64,000 nucleotides of DNA, from NCBI GenBank assembly GCA_029379385.1, contig CM055609.1:2356001-2420000 (forward strand), in the 5' to 3' direction. The DNA is from Quillaja saponaria. Taxonomy: Eukaryota; Streptophyta; Magnoliopsida; Fabales; Quillajaceae. A program made the translations under genes and the position numbers. The notes beneath the pieces are model-generated. The model saw only the letters and a program-made list of their open reading frames with translations, was not told where the DNA came from and searched no databases. Below, piece after piece: positions 13,261 to 26,606 of this stretch (within the stretch, counting starts at the first letter, position 1; each line of letters opens with the position of its first letter).

Positions 13261-14339
13261 CTAGAGTTTGGACAGCAGCAGAGCTAGCTCTTCATCAGAC
13301 ACCTTAACTTCAACACAAGCTCCCAATGATGCAGCAAGTCTTGCAGCTAATTGATGCTTACACTGAATAACCAAAACCAACACTTATGTGCATAAGAAAA
13401 CTAATCCAGAAAGTAAGAAGAAGTATGAAGAATGTTAGGTGATTGAAGTTTATAAAATAATGGGTAAGCAAGCATCTAAATCTTACACAAAGCTGTTCTC
13501 CTTTGTTTACAATGTCATAGAAGAAGGAATAACAGCCACAAAAGTTTTCAGCAAAACACAAATACTCCTCCTTCCTTTGAGATTCTCCCATAACCTAAAC
13601 AGAACAGAAATGAGAAACTCATTACTCCTTTGTAAAACCCCCTTTGACAACTTTTTCCGGATAAAAGTATCATTGCTGCAAACTCATCTTCACCAAAAAT
13701 ATCAAATTTGGACTATTTTGGATAACTTGAATTCTGAAATGCTTGAAATAATTCAGAATCTCAAAATTAGCCAAATTAAATACCAAAATAAGCTTCATAT
13801 ATATGTTGCCAGATTTCATACTTAATTGCAATGCATTTCCTTCTCAAAGTTTAACCAATTTGGTTCAAGGTTGGGTGCAAGAATGCAAGCAAACCTGGAA
13901 GATAGATCGTCCACTGGGCTCACCAGAGATTCTCTTAACACCTCTTTTATCCACAATTCTGGTAGCTCTCTCAAAGTTCTTACCAAACAAGAAATGCAAG
14001 CTGGAAATTTTTGTCAGAAAACAAGTCATAAAACCTTGTTAAAGTTTAAACCTTTTTACAGCTGAGTAATCAACGCTAGAACAACAATTTCGGAAGGCAA
14101 AAACACAGATATACTGACATGGAAAGCTGATCGTCGGTAACTGTTGCAATTCACTTTGTTTCCTCTCATCAAATCCCTCAGATAATAGCAAAAATTAAAG
14201 GCAAAAGGTAAATCGTTAAACTAAGCTGGAAAATCAAAGATAAGTGGGTTTTAGAATTGGGAACAGAGAGAAATGGACCTGAACGAGTCAACTCAACGTC
14301 CTTCCACACTGCCTCTGCAACCAAATTACTTGCACTCAT
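13261..14339 (-). CDS. SSN2: SWIM zinc-finger protein of the SSN2/SWS1 (ZSWIM7) type
   Basis: Predicted 132-residue partner of a RAD51 paralogue in homologous recombination; the Arabidopsis relative SSN2 also affects defence gene expression. It is hidden in five short exons: 14339-14279 (MSASNLVAEAVWKDVELTRS), a 22-nt micro-exon 14140-14119, 14000-13895, 13594-13487 and 13362-13261. Phases fit at every junction (1, 2, 0, 0) and each intron has GT-AG ends. Joined segments read VTDDQLSILHFLFGKNFERA, RGVKRISGEPSGRSIFQ, VMGESQRKEEYLCFAENF. The SWIM motif is CGCYSFFYDIVNKGEQLC followed across the last junction by CKHQLAARLAASLG, giving the CxC...CxH ligands. The protein ends DEELALLLSKL, as I recall for the plant family. 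No frame defects. Confidence 0.9.
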
Positions 14340-15187
14340 GTCTTGAGCTTTCAAAAGTTAAGCTCAGTAATATTTCTGGTTATGGAAATGGTCCGGAATT
14401 GAAACAAGCTGTGTAAATGACCCAGTGGACTATATGTTTGTTGTAAATGTCTGAACCAGAACGGTTTACATGGTTGCGGGGAAAAAGTTTTAGAAAATTG
14501 AACTTTTTTTTTTCTCTTCTAAGGAAAATTGAACGGTAAATCCAAGGTCAAAGCAAGCAAAATTTCCAAAAATTTGGAAAGCAAATAGTATTCTACAATG
14601 GTGTACAATTTGAAGTGTTTGACTATTAGGCACTTAAGTCCAATGTACAACATATGACCTTTTGCAATTATTTTTTCTCAGTTCTTAACTTTTTATCTAA
14701 TTTTTCATTAACTTCCATGTTTGAAATTATGATGAAACATAATTTACTAATTTAGTTTCCTTGTTATAATGCTGTTTAGGAATTTTTTTAAACTTCCTAA
14801 ATGCTGGAAAAGGGCTGCAACTTCTTAAAGCGAAGAAAGGAGCACAACACATCATTACCCGCTGTGGGCATCAGACATACACAATTTTTTTACAGACATC
14901 ACAAGGAGATCATGGTTGAGGCAATCAATGTAACTCTTCTTTACTTTAAAAAAAAAACGAGCATTGAGACATCAAAAACCAAGAACGAGGCTTCAAAATC
15001 TACAGCTGCTAGTTGCATGAGCAGGAAACCATGAACTTAGCAGCAACCCATTAGTAACTACCTATGTCGTTTGTGTTCTTTTTTGCTCAAGAACGCCCTC
15101 CATCCACCAGATATATATATAATATACCCCTGTATTCATTGCTTATCAATATTTGATAAAAAAGTCAGTCTGAAGGGTTTCCTCTGT
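14340..15187. other. Intergenic region between SSN2-like and PP2C genes
   Basis: Both flanking genes are on the minus strand, so this stretch holds the 3' UTR of the PP2C (higher coordinates) and the promoter of the SSN2-like gene (about 14340-14700). It is AT-rich. An open plus-strand frame at 14801-15034 has no family resemblance and no expected codon pattern. Confidence 0.5.
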
Positions 15188-17425
15188 TTAGGTGACCTGT
15201 CCAAGCATATTATGTTCTGCATCATCCGTCGTTAGAGAAAAAATGTCAACAGGAGCACTTGTGCAGCCCACAGTACTTCGTTTAAATCTACCTTTTGAGG
15301 AGCTTTTCTGCTGATCAAGGTAGATTACAATAACAGTGATATCATCATGAAAATGACGTCTTACTCCCTTCCGAATATTTTTTATGTCATCATATCTCAT
15401 CTCTCTTTTCTTTGCAGCTTCCTGAAGCGCAGCTCTAACTAATCTTTTAGCAATTCCCTGCAATTAGCAAGACCAAGAAATGAATCACATCATTCATTTG
15501 TGAAGTTTTAGAAGAGTAAGAACATTATGGCACTCACAGCTCTTGGACTTCTAAAAACTATCTCTACTGCTGCTTCATCACTTAATTGTTCCCAGAGGCC
15601 ATCTGATGCAAATATTAGGAATGAATCTTGTGACTTAAGCTTCCTAATAAGGATTGAGGGTTCTGCTGTCATTACAGGTCGCTTCAAAGGTATAGGGTTG
15701 CCATACTGCTGAAAAACTGGGTCTCTGATGGAGTCTGGTTTCTTCAAGTATACATCACCTATGGATCTTGACACCTGAAACTCAAAACAGTTTACATCAT
15801 CTTCTTATTTAATCGCTTTAATCTGCAGTTACAAATCAGCTAACTAACATCTGGACAACTTACAAGAGTACAGTAGTTAGCCTCCGACATATTCAAGGGA
15901 ATAACAAAATCCTAAGTCAGCTATCAAAAAACCAAATTACCCTAGAGATTCTCCCCAGCCACCACTCAGACACACAATTCAGTGCTATGCCTAAGGGTTC
16001 TTTATGCACATCTCTTGCACCAAAAGCAAATTATTTTGAATTTAGCTGAAAGAGATGCTGAATTAGGAGGAAATAACAGAATTCTTGGATTTTAAAAACT
16101 ATTGTGGGCGCTGCACCATCTGATTCATATTTCACAAACTGCAACGCATTATATTCACACTTCAAATCTCGAAGTCATAAAAGTGCAACCAAGACCATTA
16201 GGTGCCATGCACACAACTTAATCACATTTCACTTTTAGTACGGTTATAAACCAGTTTTTCCATTTAAACCCAATGTATATCCAAAATTAAGCAGAACCTG
16301 TTAACAACAAAACAGCCAGAATAAAAAAGAAACAAATCCGTACAAGAGCATGTACCTGTATAATTCCCTTAATCCTCCAAACTCCACGGCTATTTATAAC
16401 AATTTGGTTATCATCAGGATGAAGCGCTTCAACCTCTTTCCTAATCTCCTCAACTCCGACATTATGATCAGTTGACAACCGCTCTGCTACAACTGAACCT
16501 TTCTCACTTTCCGAAATTCTCCGGCCTAGAACTGCTCTCGAGTCTCCAAGATTTGCAACATATAACAGATCGTTTGAAATCGCACCAAGAAGACAGCACG
16601 ATCCTACTGAATCAATGCGTGGTCTTATGGGCAATGATTGCTTGACTAAATGCGAGAATTCATCCTCAGTTGCACTGAATGCCCTCTTTATCACATCCAC
16701 CGATAGTCCACCTTGTTCAGTAACAAATTCTAGAACCAAACAGACCAAAGTATGAATATGGGCGAGAGAATAAAGGGGTCTTTCACTTTCCATTGGTTTG
16801 ATAAGAAAGAATGAGACAAATGACATGATCTATCAAACAATTATAATCTCCCGTTGGTTTAAATTCAATGAAGACAGACATCTAATGAAACAGAAAAACC
16901 CAATTCAACAATCAAGTAAAGCAATTAGCTTTATTGGCCCTAAAAAACCCCCAATTTTTCTCAATAAATATTCCAAATTTGCTACTTCTTAATTTCCCTT
17001 ACCCTTTCATTGCCAATCAGGAAGTAAAGAAAATATAAAAAGGTTTTGGGAATACCGAACATAGAGAAATCCAGAGAATATCATATCCATTACTACCACA
17101 AAAACTATCAAATTAAAGCAAACAAATCAATGAAAGGTTTTGAAAGAGAATTACTATGCAAATAAGGAAGCAGACGCTTGTTGACGAATCGAGAAGCTTC
17201 CGGTCCACCATGCCCATCATAAACACCGATATAAGTAGCGGATGGAGACGTGTAGACTTGACTTTGATCTTCGAGACTGTAATTGGCTTGGACAACAGCG
17301 ATGGAATAGTCACCGGAGGCATGAGGCTTCAAATCTGTGTGCCAGAGAAGTCCATCACCACCGCCACCAAAACCTAAACGCCCAAAACACCGGTCAAGCG
17401 GCCGATAAAAAAACCGCAACATCAT
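15188..17425 (-). CDS. Protein phosphatase 2C, clade D
   Basis: Mn/Mg-dependent Ser/Thr phosphatase of 383 residues. Clade D PP2Cs in Arabidopsis dephosphorylate plasma-membrane H+-ATPase and are inhibited by SAUR proteins. Four exons: 17425-17155, 16729-16356, 15774-15538 and 15457-15188, phases 1, 0, 0. Motifs in order: SGDYSIAVVQANYSLEDQSQ, the metal-binding YIGVYDGHGGPEASRF, LPYLHKFVTEQGGLS spanning junction 1, GSCCLLGAISNDLLYVANLG followed by DSRAVLG, then VSRSIGDVYLKKP, FASDGLWEQLSDEAA with the Asp metal ligand, and HFHDDITVIVIYLD. All core acidic residues are present. The start is the first of two adjacent ATGs (17425 and 17422); the N-terminus FGRLGFGGGGDGLLWHTDLK is typical of the clade. 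Its nearest Arabidopsis relatives probably include At4g33920. Confidence 0.95.
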
Positions 17426-17654
17426 CTACTTACATAAATAAAAATAACTCTTGAACGATGATTCTTCAACAGGGTATATGCTATCTCCGGGAGTAGGGGA
17501 CCTAAGGCTTAATGGGGTTTCTTTGTCTCTGAGATTCTTTGGTTGGTATGAGAAAAGATCAGACCCAACAAAGGAAAAAGTTTTGGGTGAAAGTCAGTGG
17601 GCTAACAGAAAGGAAAGTCGTAGAGAATGCCGCGTTAGAAGGAGGATGACGGAC

Positions 17655-17675
17655 CAGTTCCCTTTATACTCTACG
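17655..17675 (-). promoter_or_regulatory. Candidate TATA box of the PP2C gene
   Basis: On the minus strand the sequence reads GAGTATAAAGGGAAC around 17663-17668, about 240 bases upstream of the PP2C ATG. This would place the transcription start near 17630 with a leader of about 200 bases. No experimental support. Confidence 0.4.
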
Positions 17676-20600
17676 CGTAATTAAAGTATGTTTGTGTGTG
17701 TGTGACTGACTGTTTGATTCCGCCGCCCATTGTATAATTGTAGTTTTCTTTGGTACGTTTATGTTTTATATTCTCTGCTTTGTAATGTGAAACAGTGTGT
17801 GATTTTCTCTTCTAAAAGAAAAGGAAATTGTATGTGATTTTCGCCATTTTTGAATTTTATGCAACCCACAATTTGTTTTTCTAGATTTTTCAGTCAAAAT
17901 AATGATGATTTTCGGAGGGTAAAATTATAAAAGAACAAACAATTACTAATGACTACTTAATAAGCATGAATGTTCATTTAATTCATTTCTTTCCAAACAT
18001 GATTTTTATTCTTTCGTTTCAGTCCATATATAGTTTCGAAATGTCGATTCCTTTCTTAGAATGTTTTAAGACTATTAGATCGGTTTTAAGACTATTAGAT
18101 CGGTTAGAGTGTCACCTTTGTATCATCTTGGGTCAGATTAGCCAAAAAACCCAGAATAACGATTGGACTGACTAAATTTGAATTGATTCGAATGACCTGC
18201 TTGACCTCAACAACCTTGTAGTATATTAAAAAGCAGGCTATTAAATTATTAAAAAAAAAAACTAAAAAGATGGGAGAAACTTGTAGTAAATTATTTTTTT
18301 TTCTTTTTAGTTTTCATTTATTTTATATTTATTTATTGTTTTTCATTTCTTGTTTGGATTCACTAAAAATTTTTCTATTTATTGGCACTTGCATGACCTC
18401 CACCATTTCAACATACCTTCAATAGTGGATATTGAATCCAGGAAACCCTCGCACATGCCTAATACCTCTCGTATGGTGGGAATGCTTCATCAGCAAAGTT
18501 AATACTTGCTAAGTCAAATTCACTAGCAGATACTTAAACAACTTTGCTCAATTTCGTTATTGTGAGCATTTGATATCGAAATCCTACACCAAACATAATA
18601 TTTACGTGATTATAGGTTCAATTTCAAACAAGGGAAAGAAATTTACTAAGAACAAAAAAAAAATAATGATACACATTTTCATTTCAAATATGATGGAATT
18701 GTCATCAACCAAATAGTTAAACATTCTCTAATATCTATTATGTACTAGGTTTTGAACTAGTAGCTATACAATAATATTCACAATTATTTGGTTTCAATTT
18801 CCGAATAGTTTATTGACTCGCTCCATATTTTTTCCATCAACAAGTGAAATGTTTTTGAAGGTGATAGAACATTCTAAAAAGTTAGGTAACATTTTTAGGA
18901 ACCGATGGAAGCATGTAGAACATAAAGAAGTCTTTGTGTCAAACTTTATAGCCTTGTACATACTAGAAGGTTTAGATAATTCTTACAATTCTTGATTTTT
19001 TTTTAGGATTGGGATAGAGAATTCTAGTTGTTTACTATGAACCTTTGGATATAATAAATTTTCACTGTTGATTGAGAGGTAGAGTAATATAAATAGAGGA
19101 AGAGACTTCAATTTTAACCAATCAAGTAATCTAAATAAAATTATCGGAATTGACACGATATTAGAGAACACTAGGAGGCTCGTGACTTTAGTGGATGAAT
19201 CATCAAAATGCTCAATTAGAGAGAGAATGAGAAAGAAAAGTGGCTGCATGCTACCATTTTTGAATTTTATACATGATTTATGGATAAAATATTTTAACAG
19301 TGAGGTATGTCTGGACCTAAACCACAATTATTTGATCATCATGTTAAGGATTATAACAGGCTCTTGACTCGAGTGCGGGACGTGATAAATTGCCACCACA
19401 ATTACCTAAACTTCAGCAAAATGCTGGTCTACTTAATTCTGTCTTAATAGAAAGCTTTTAGGATGTTTTAGATGACTCTTTCTACCCATTATGTAAACGA
19501 GATATTCAATTGAACTATGGAGGAGATAAATTTATTTTTTTGAAGCACTCGGTGATTCCAAAAAGATAATTTTATTACATGTTAAGATAACTTAATTTTA
19601 GTACATGTTTGTTGTAGACTGTTGATTCTAGAACTTTTGTCTTGACTTTCTTAATGTTTAATTTAATAAGAAATTAAAGGAAAGAGTCTTTGTATAACAC
19701 CCTAGACAATTATAGATGCACTACTGCATGCAAGAATTATGGGAGGTTACTGTCATGCCTTGACACAATCTATATCCCATTTGTATTATATATTTTTACA
19801 AGTTAGTTAATTTGATTTTTGCTTGGCAATACTTCTTGTCTTAACACATTTAGTGTGTTGTAGCTTGTCATCTTTGACCAATTTCTCTTTAAGCTTGTGT
19901 TATGGTAAAAGATCATGTTTCTTTTTACCAAATTGTAGTTTTGCTGTCTTGCGGACCAAATAAATATAAGTAAAAATTCCAATAAGTTTGAAAAATTTAG
20001 AAACAGGAAAAATAGGTGACAAGGTCAGGAATGAGTACAACGAATGAAACCTTTCTCTGAAATGGATGATAGAGAATTATCGACTATTCGAATATTTTCT
20101 TGACCTGAATGAGGGAAATATGAAGCAAACTACTAGAGTTACCTGTTATATAGTATGAAATACCGGAGTCTATAATTTATGTTTTTTATCAAAAGATGGA
20201 TGTGTATTGAAGAGCATTAGCAAAACCATGAGAAAATATCATATGAGAATTACAATCTAGTCTAGTCAATAAGTGATTGGGATATTATAATTATTCTTTG
20301 CTAGGAAGCAGAGTGCAATTCTTATCACTACTACCTCCCAATCTACTATCCTAAGGCTGGACCCTGTTAAACTCCTTGGTACTTATATTTCAGCATATGA
20401 TGGCCCGAGAATTACTAGTTACATTCAACATTATCACGTTTGAATGAACTTAAAATAGATCCTATATAATCACTTCTATGTTAGTAGTAAAAAGAAGTGA
20501 CAAATATCACAACAAGCAGCTAAGGACAAACAGATTGAACTGACCACAACTAGAAACCCTCTAAAGTACCAACTCCTAGCCAAAACACCTCCATAGAATG

Positions 20601-21407
20601 CAGCCAATCAACCTTTAAACCGTAACCTAATAGATTCCAAAACACTTCCCTCTCACTAAGACTGGCCTAAGGCCAAATCAGCCTTAGGGTTAGGATCGAA
20701 CCTCCAAATCAATGTCTAAGGAGCAACAAGATTGAAAAAACCCATTGAAAACAACTGGAATCAATGGATTTCAAAAAAAAATAGAAGGCTTAAGGCACGA
20801 ACAGAAAATCACAAAAATTAACCTCCAAAATGGCGAAGGATAGGAATAAAAGTTTGAGGTTTTGATGCAAATCAATGCAAAAATTTACTTTTCTTTACCT
20901 CATCGGACCTCACAGCAACGACAGTGGAGACTCTGAAGGCCGAACGTGGCAATAATTGAAATTTTCAGCTACTGTGTTGCTAGGGTATTTTTGCTCTAAT
21001 ATCAAGTTGAGTTTTGAAAAAAATATCTTGTTATATTAATTCACACAATTAGAACCAATATATATACCCAAATGATAAAGACTCGAACATCCTTATATAC
21101 AAGTATGTATTTACACCAACAACATTAATTAAATACCTGGTTCTGACTCTGAATGATGAATGCTATCATTTAAATTATGCAGAGTAATTAAAAGGAAAGA
21201 AAAATAAGCATAAGGAAATGCCGCTAGAAAACACAATATACCGCTTACAAATCCAGATGATACCAAAAATATGTGCTACAACTACAAGTTACATGCGTGC
21301 ATCAGAAATACAAAGGCAATTGCGTAACTTCGTTTTGATACACCAAAATGTTCACCAAGAAAAAGAAAACTCGAGACATAAAAGAACGATCACCAACGGA
21401 CTTCTCT
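17676..21407. other. Intergenic region, no gene recognised
   Basis: About 3.7 kb of AT-rich DNA between the PP2C promoter and the 3' end of the RING gene. It contains a perfect 20-bp tandem duplication at 18064-18103. Several open frames (for example 18983-19327 minus) are low-complexity or have no resemblance to known proteins. The stretch 20470-21100 has a more even base composition and could be an old degenerate repeat, but I see no transposon ends or coding domains. Confidence 0.5.
18064..18103. repeat. Perfect 20-bp tandem duplication
   Basis: TTTTAAGACTATTAGATCGG occurs twice head to tail (18064-18083 and 18084-18103) without a mismatch, suggesting recent slippage or duplication. Confidence 0.95.
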
Positions 21408-24073
21408 TTATGGCTTGTCACTTGGTATTATTATATCTCTTCGACAATATGGACAGTCCCCACAACATCGAACCCAGGGATCCAAGCAAACAAAGTGGAA
21501 TTTATGCCCACATGGCAAACATGTAAGTTTATCTCCCTCCATAAAACTCTCCAAACATATACTACAATCTTGTGGTACTCTAGGCCTCATCCCTTCAAGT
21601 TCAGTTTCTCTGCCGTTAAAAACTTCTAGATGCAAACTGTCAAGGGCTTCCTGAGAAAGTCCAGGTGGCTTTTTGTGCTGTTCTTGCAACAACTGGGCCC
21701 TTCCCATGGAAGTCAAGTCGGTAAATAAGGCGCCTCTAGCTAAATTACCTATTGGAATTTCAGCCACCCAATCCCTGGAGTTGACATGCCTTAATTCATC
21801 AGTGCCCAGTGGAGCTCTACCACTTAGCCTAAAAAGGGGGATAACTACTTTCAATTCATTGGAAGGGCAAAGGTGCTGATCTTGAATTCAAATTTCAGAA
21901 TAGCAGAAGAGAAGCTATTGAAACAAACAGATTCATCTTCTTGTATGCAACAAATGACCTATATCATATGAAAGTTATGCAAAATAAAAATACCAAATGC
22001 AACTCTCTTAATGATGATAAGGAGTAAGGAGACTAGAAGTATCTAGTATGATTAAAAAGGAAACATGACCATCATATTGTTTATAATAGCAATTGATGTG
22101 AAGCCTAGGTCAGAAATGAAAACTTGACTATTCTACATATCCTCACAATAGTAATCAATATTTTGTGAATATAGAAACTGCAGAGGTTGTGAATTTGCAT
22201 TACAGGATACAAGGAAATTCATTTCAGGAAAAGAAAGGGAACAATAATGGATTTTGCACAATCTGATTATGATCTATGGATCTATTTCTTTATTCGTTCT
22301 ACTAGTAAAACAAAAATTTATTCTTAGGACTCCAAAAGGATCACCAGAAGTAGCACAAAACTGGACATCCCAAAAACATACTCCTCTCAAGTCTCGCATC
22401 AATTCATACCAAACTCAGAACAGAAACAATAATGAAACTAATTGGTCAAGAAACGACTTATATAAGTAAAATTTTAACTCAAAAAAGATTATATTTGTAA
22501 TATGACTAAGAAAGCTCTATCATCACATAACTGGTTTTCTTATGACTTCACATTCAAGGCATAGAAATAGAAGTGTATGGTTTTTTCAGTAATCACAACT
22601 TTTGCCTTTACATGTCAAACTTACCTGACTAGGAGGAGAAGAAGAATAAAATTGGAGACAGCACCAAGTTTGATGGTATTTGGTCAAAGTTAAGACTTAA
22701 GAGTACCAAGATGGAGCACATATAGCATATATTATACCAACATTCACACTGCTAGCAACCTAAATTTTTTTGCAGATGCACAATGAACGACATCGTACAA
22801 AAAATACAAACATGATGTGCAGTTGAATGTTCATGGGTGCGAGAAAATGGACATTTAACAAAATAAGAAACATAAATATTGTGGTAGAGATGACCTGTTT
22901 CCAGAGGGAGATGCCCCTCTCAACCTCTCAACGAGCCTTGCCCTTGCAAGAATTACAGCTCCAGGCAGCCTGTCATTTCCAGTCACTCTTTGATTATTCC
23001 TGCTGTTTAAATTTTCTGCATTGACACTATTGCTTGAAAGAGACAGGGTTGTACCTTGGTCAAATCGCATTGACCCATGCTCCTAAGCATCCAAAACTCA
23101 ATAATTAAACAACAGGTAAGTATAAACAGCTCTGCTTAAATATCTATAAATATCAAATCTCAGTATGTGATATATATTTAAATATACTTAAAATCTTTAG
23201 AGACATTTTATATAAATACTGAAGTTTGACAATTTTAATGGCCAATACTACATTTTTATTTAATATCACGTACACCATAATGAGCAGAGTGACATAGATA
23301 ATCATAAAACTGATCAGATAGAACATATACTTACATCCAGAAAGGAAACAGAAGGCTAGTGACTAGTTTCATCTAGAGGGAAATCAGCTATAACTTTGTA
23401 GCTACCAATCAGTAATTAACGAAGCTTTGTGCAGACTTTTCATCCTAAATGTTCAAAGCGGTATATTATGGTCACCAAAGGTTATAACTGGTCTAAGTTA
23501 CTTACATAAACAGTTAAGCTTTCAAAGAAAAAGTACCAACCTACTTAACAAACACGGTCAAATAACATAATGAATCGATAAGGTGCAGTTTAGTATGAGT
23601 TTAAACTTCAATGCAACTCTGGAAAGCTCTCCAATTTCCTTATCCCAATACCCTAGTCAGAGATACATCAAATTAGAACAAATTCTAACAAAAAAACTCA
23701 AGGACAAGCTATCAGCACCAATTAGAAACTCAATTTCGTTACTTTGGAGCATTCGATATCCAAAACCTACATGAAAAATACGATTGATCCCCATATTCAT
23801 TTCTAATACGCTGGAATTGTCATCAACCAAACAGATAAAAAATTTCAATATCTACTTTACCGCGTGAGATGCACGGTGACAGTGCTGCCTCGGATGCGAG
23901 GACCGTCGGAAACCATCACCACCGTCCACATCATGGCGACTATGATGATGATGCCGGCGGTTACTGGAACTAACGTGAAGGTTTCGATCAGGCAAGGAAT
24001 CAAGCCCTAGATCGTCAGTGGTTCGGCCCAAACGATGCCTCCTACTGTGAAACAGCTCCGAAGCACTCGTCAT
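21408..24073 (-). CDS. RHY1A: RING-H2 E3 ubiquitin ligase, RHY1A-like
   Basis: Predicted E3 ubiquitin ligase of 273 residues. Exons: 24073-23861, 23082-22895 and 21828-21408, phases 0 and 2. The N-terminus MTSASELFHSRRHRLGR matches the RHY1A type and is followed by a His/Arg-rich stretch (RRHHHHSRHDVDGGDG). Exon 2 carries PGAVILARARLVERLRG. Exon 3 has a conserved GLSQEALDSLHLEVF region and a C-terminal RING-H2 at about residues 220-262: CSICLESFMEGDKLTCLPCG, HKFHFVCLDPWV, CCGDCPYCR. The Cys/His spacing (C-x2-C...C-x-H-x2-H-x2-C...C-x2-C) is intact. The frame is open upstream of 24073 but the next in-frame candidate codon is TTG, so the ATG at 24073 is the start. A minus-strand TATAAA lies near 24276-24281. 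Confidence 0.92.
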
Positions 24074-24269
24074 ACACCAGAAAACAGACACTGATTCTTC
24101 CAATTAAGGTTGATACAATGCGTGAGCTGAGAGAGACGGAAGCACAGAAAAAGCAAGCCAAGGATTGAGGGAAAGTTACTGTGAGCTTCGCAGTTGCGGA
24201 AGATGAAAGCGTTTGGTAATTTGGTTCCAACTTTCCCAGAAAATAATGAAAAAGAAAATTCAAAAAGAG

Positions 24270-24285
24270 TTTTCCTTTATAGTGT
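24270..24285 (-). promoter_or_regulatory. Candidate TATA box of the RHY1A-like gene
   Basis: The minus strand reads CACTATAAAGGAAAAC, about 205 bases upstream of the start codon. Spacing is plausible for a plant promoter with a leader of about 170 bases. Confidence 0.4.
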
Positions 24286-26221
24286 GGGGTTTGTCTGGAA
24301 GCAAAAGATCTGGGTTGTTATAGGAAATCTTGGATTGGTGCGCGATATTTTGGAGAGGATAAAGTCTGAAAAGAGACGTTTTTCTGTTTCTTTTCCTCTG
24401 AGTGATGGCGGTTTGGGCTTTGGACATTCAGGCCTGTAACAAATAACTCCTTTTCATTGGCCCAAAAAAAGACTTAATTATATTTTTAATTTTTATTATT
24501 TGACAGATAATTTAATTTTGTCTTTAGAAGGTAAAATGTCAATTTTATAATTTTGAAAACCATGAAATGTGGTCATTTCCGTCACTTTTTATTAAATCTA
24601 ATTTAATAGAATGTAACGTGATAAATAATATCTTGCATAATTTATGTTATAATGTAAATTTGACACATCATTAGCATTATTTTCAGTTAAGTTAAATTTG
24701 ATAGGAAGTTACAATAGAGACCACATTACATAGTTTTTAAAATATTAAAGATAATATTTTTATTTTTGAAATATAAGGATGAAATTGAATTTTCAATTAA
24801 ATTAGTAAGACTAAAAATATAATTTAGTAAAAAATAACTAAAGTCCATCTCATTGGTTGTTAATTTTTAAAAGAGAAATTTGGATGAATTTTATAATTGC
24901 AAATTTTTTTTTTGAATTTCATCTCATAAATTATAAAATATTTTCTCTAAGTCTAATACCATTAATATTTTGAATGAAAATTACTAACATAACTACACCG
25001 ACATAAATTGCTAAAATCCCCACACAGGATATGGGTTCGTGACTATATTTCCTATGATTTTCTAGCCATTCCCACTACAGTGTATACCACCATAAAACTT
25101 GAAAAATGATTCCACACAGAATATGGGTTCTTGACTATATAAACTCTTGCTTTGATTGTAAAAATCTTGTAGTCCTTCATAATCTTACAATTGCCAGTTC
25201 AGAGGAAATACAGTTACATTTTCAATATGCTTAGTTATCTCATCATGATCATATAGACAAGTTATTACTAATTATTAGTGGATGGTCTAGCAGAAAAACA
25301 ATTCAAGAAACACCTCTTAAGAGATTGAGAGTTTTCTTGATCACAACATGCAGTTGGTGGTAAATTCACATTCTTACGAATGATTATAACTGTTCTAGGA
25401 AAAATCCTAAATTTTGACTATGATATAGGTACGATAATAGTTCTTTTAGATAAAAAGTAGTGGTGGTAAGCATAATATTCATGTTGGAGAATATGAAATA
25501 GCCTACCTATCTTTTAATTTTTGTAAAAAAATAAAAATAAAACAAAAACAAATTACTTAGTGTTTGTATTGAGAAAAACTCAATAAATAAAATATCAACG
25601 AAGACATTCAAGAATTGATATTTAATACATCATTAGTTTATAAAATTATTTACACTATCAATACAAAAACTTGGAACAGCTGAGAAAAAAATAATTATGA
25701 CCATGTTTAGACTTTATCAATTAACCTATATTTCAGGATCCCAACACCACCATCTTAGTTAATTAAACTAAGGCAGTTACAATATCATAATTAATTGTGC
25801 TAATCGAGCACCATGTGAAGTGTCATTTATGTCCTTATAATTGTTATATATATGTCTTTAATTCAAAAGTATATTAAATTACTAACTCAGGCAAGTTTCA
25901 ACATGCATGACAACAAGGTGCAATGGTAAGCGAGAAAAAAAAAAAAAAAAAAAACACAAGATGAACTGGTACATATAGACTAATAAAGCAACATTTCATA
26001 TTTATATGTCATGCAACATGAGCATGTCTTATTTACTATCATTTCCTCCAAGTCATCATGGAGACATGTAGTATACATTCATCTATACTTTCAAGGATTG
26101 CAATTATACGTACTAAAAACAATCCTTAAGATCTCTAGCATTGTAATAGATCAATTCCATAACCAGAAAATAAACTTGCACTGAAGTGATTCTCTAGCTG
26201 GTGGAGCTGAAACCTCAAGCT
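24286..26221. other. Intergenic region, very AT-rich
   Basis: Upstream sequence of the RHY1A-like gene grades into AT-rich DNA with no ORF of interest. A run of about 22 A lies at 25935-25954. The last 150 bases before 26222 are probably the 3' UTR of the LEA-like gene. Confidence 0.5.
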
Positions 26222-26606
26222 TCAGTTTTTTTGAACAGCAACATCACTCCTAAACCAGTAAGTCTCACTGAAAGATGCCCCGCCAGCCGGGACATCATCC
26301 AGCACATGTTCATGTCCTTTTGGGTAGTATATTCCTGTCCGTCGATCCGGGATCCAGAAGGTTGAATCCTCAGTCTTTACACCATCATTTGAGGCTAATT
26401 TGGAGGTATCCTGTGCAGCAACTGGTTTAGGTTGAGCTTCTGCTGGAAACTTGTTGAGGCAGTTGTCCACTCTCTTACTAGTTTCCTTGCATGACCTTCG
26501 TTAAGCAAATGAACATTAATTATTAAACTCAAATCACCTATTATAAATTAATATCAACAATGACTTGAATTAATTACCTAAGCAGCAACATCTTTGATTT
26601 TGTCAT
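26222..26606 (-). CDS. Small LEA-like (stress/seed type) protein
   Basis: Predicted 100-residue protein from two exons, 26606-26578 (MTKSKMLLLR, ending in phase 2) and 26495-26222, joined across an 82-nt GT-AG intron. The mature part is hydrophilic (CLNKFPAEAQPKPVAAQ) and then carries STFWIPDRRTGIYYPKGHE and DVPAGGASFSETYWFRSD. The W-x-P-x-x-x-T-G-x-Y-x-P core resembles the LEA_3/LEA5-SAG21 type and some small plant LEA-like proteins, but I cannot place it in a named subfamily. The open frame of exon 2 begins only with GTG (26470), so an upstream exon is required; the proposed one has an ATG, a gtaatt donor and fits the phase, but it is very short, so the start is less sure than the rest. Confidence 0.6.

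Noticed and set aside
13439..13825. 128-codon plus-strand open frame
   Set aside because: Lies antisense over SSN2-like exon 4 and the adjoining intron; the minus-strand exons have clear family sequence and matching splice phases.
18983..19327. 114-codon minus-strand open frame, hydrophobic
   Set aside because: Composition follows AT-rich DNA (Leu, Ile, Phe, Ser); start codon context and neighbours give no support, and I know no related protein.
20980..21020. Possible LTR-retrotransposon primer-binding site on the minus strand (TTGATATTAGAGC)
   Set aside because: Only partly matches the initiator-Met tRNA complement and no LTR, polyprotein or TG...CA ends are visible nearby.
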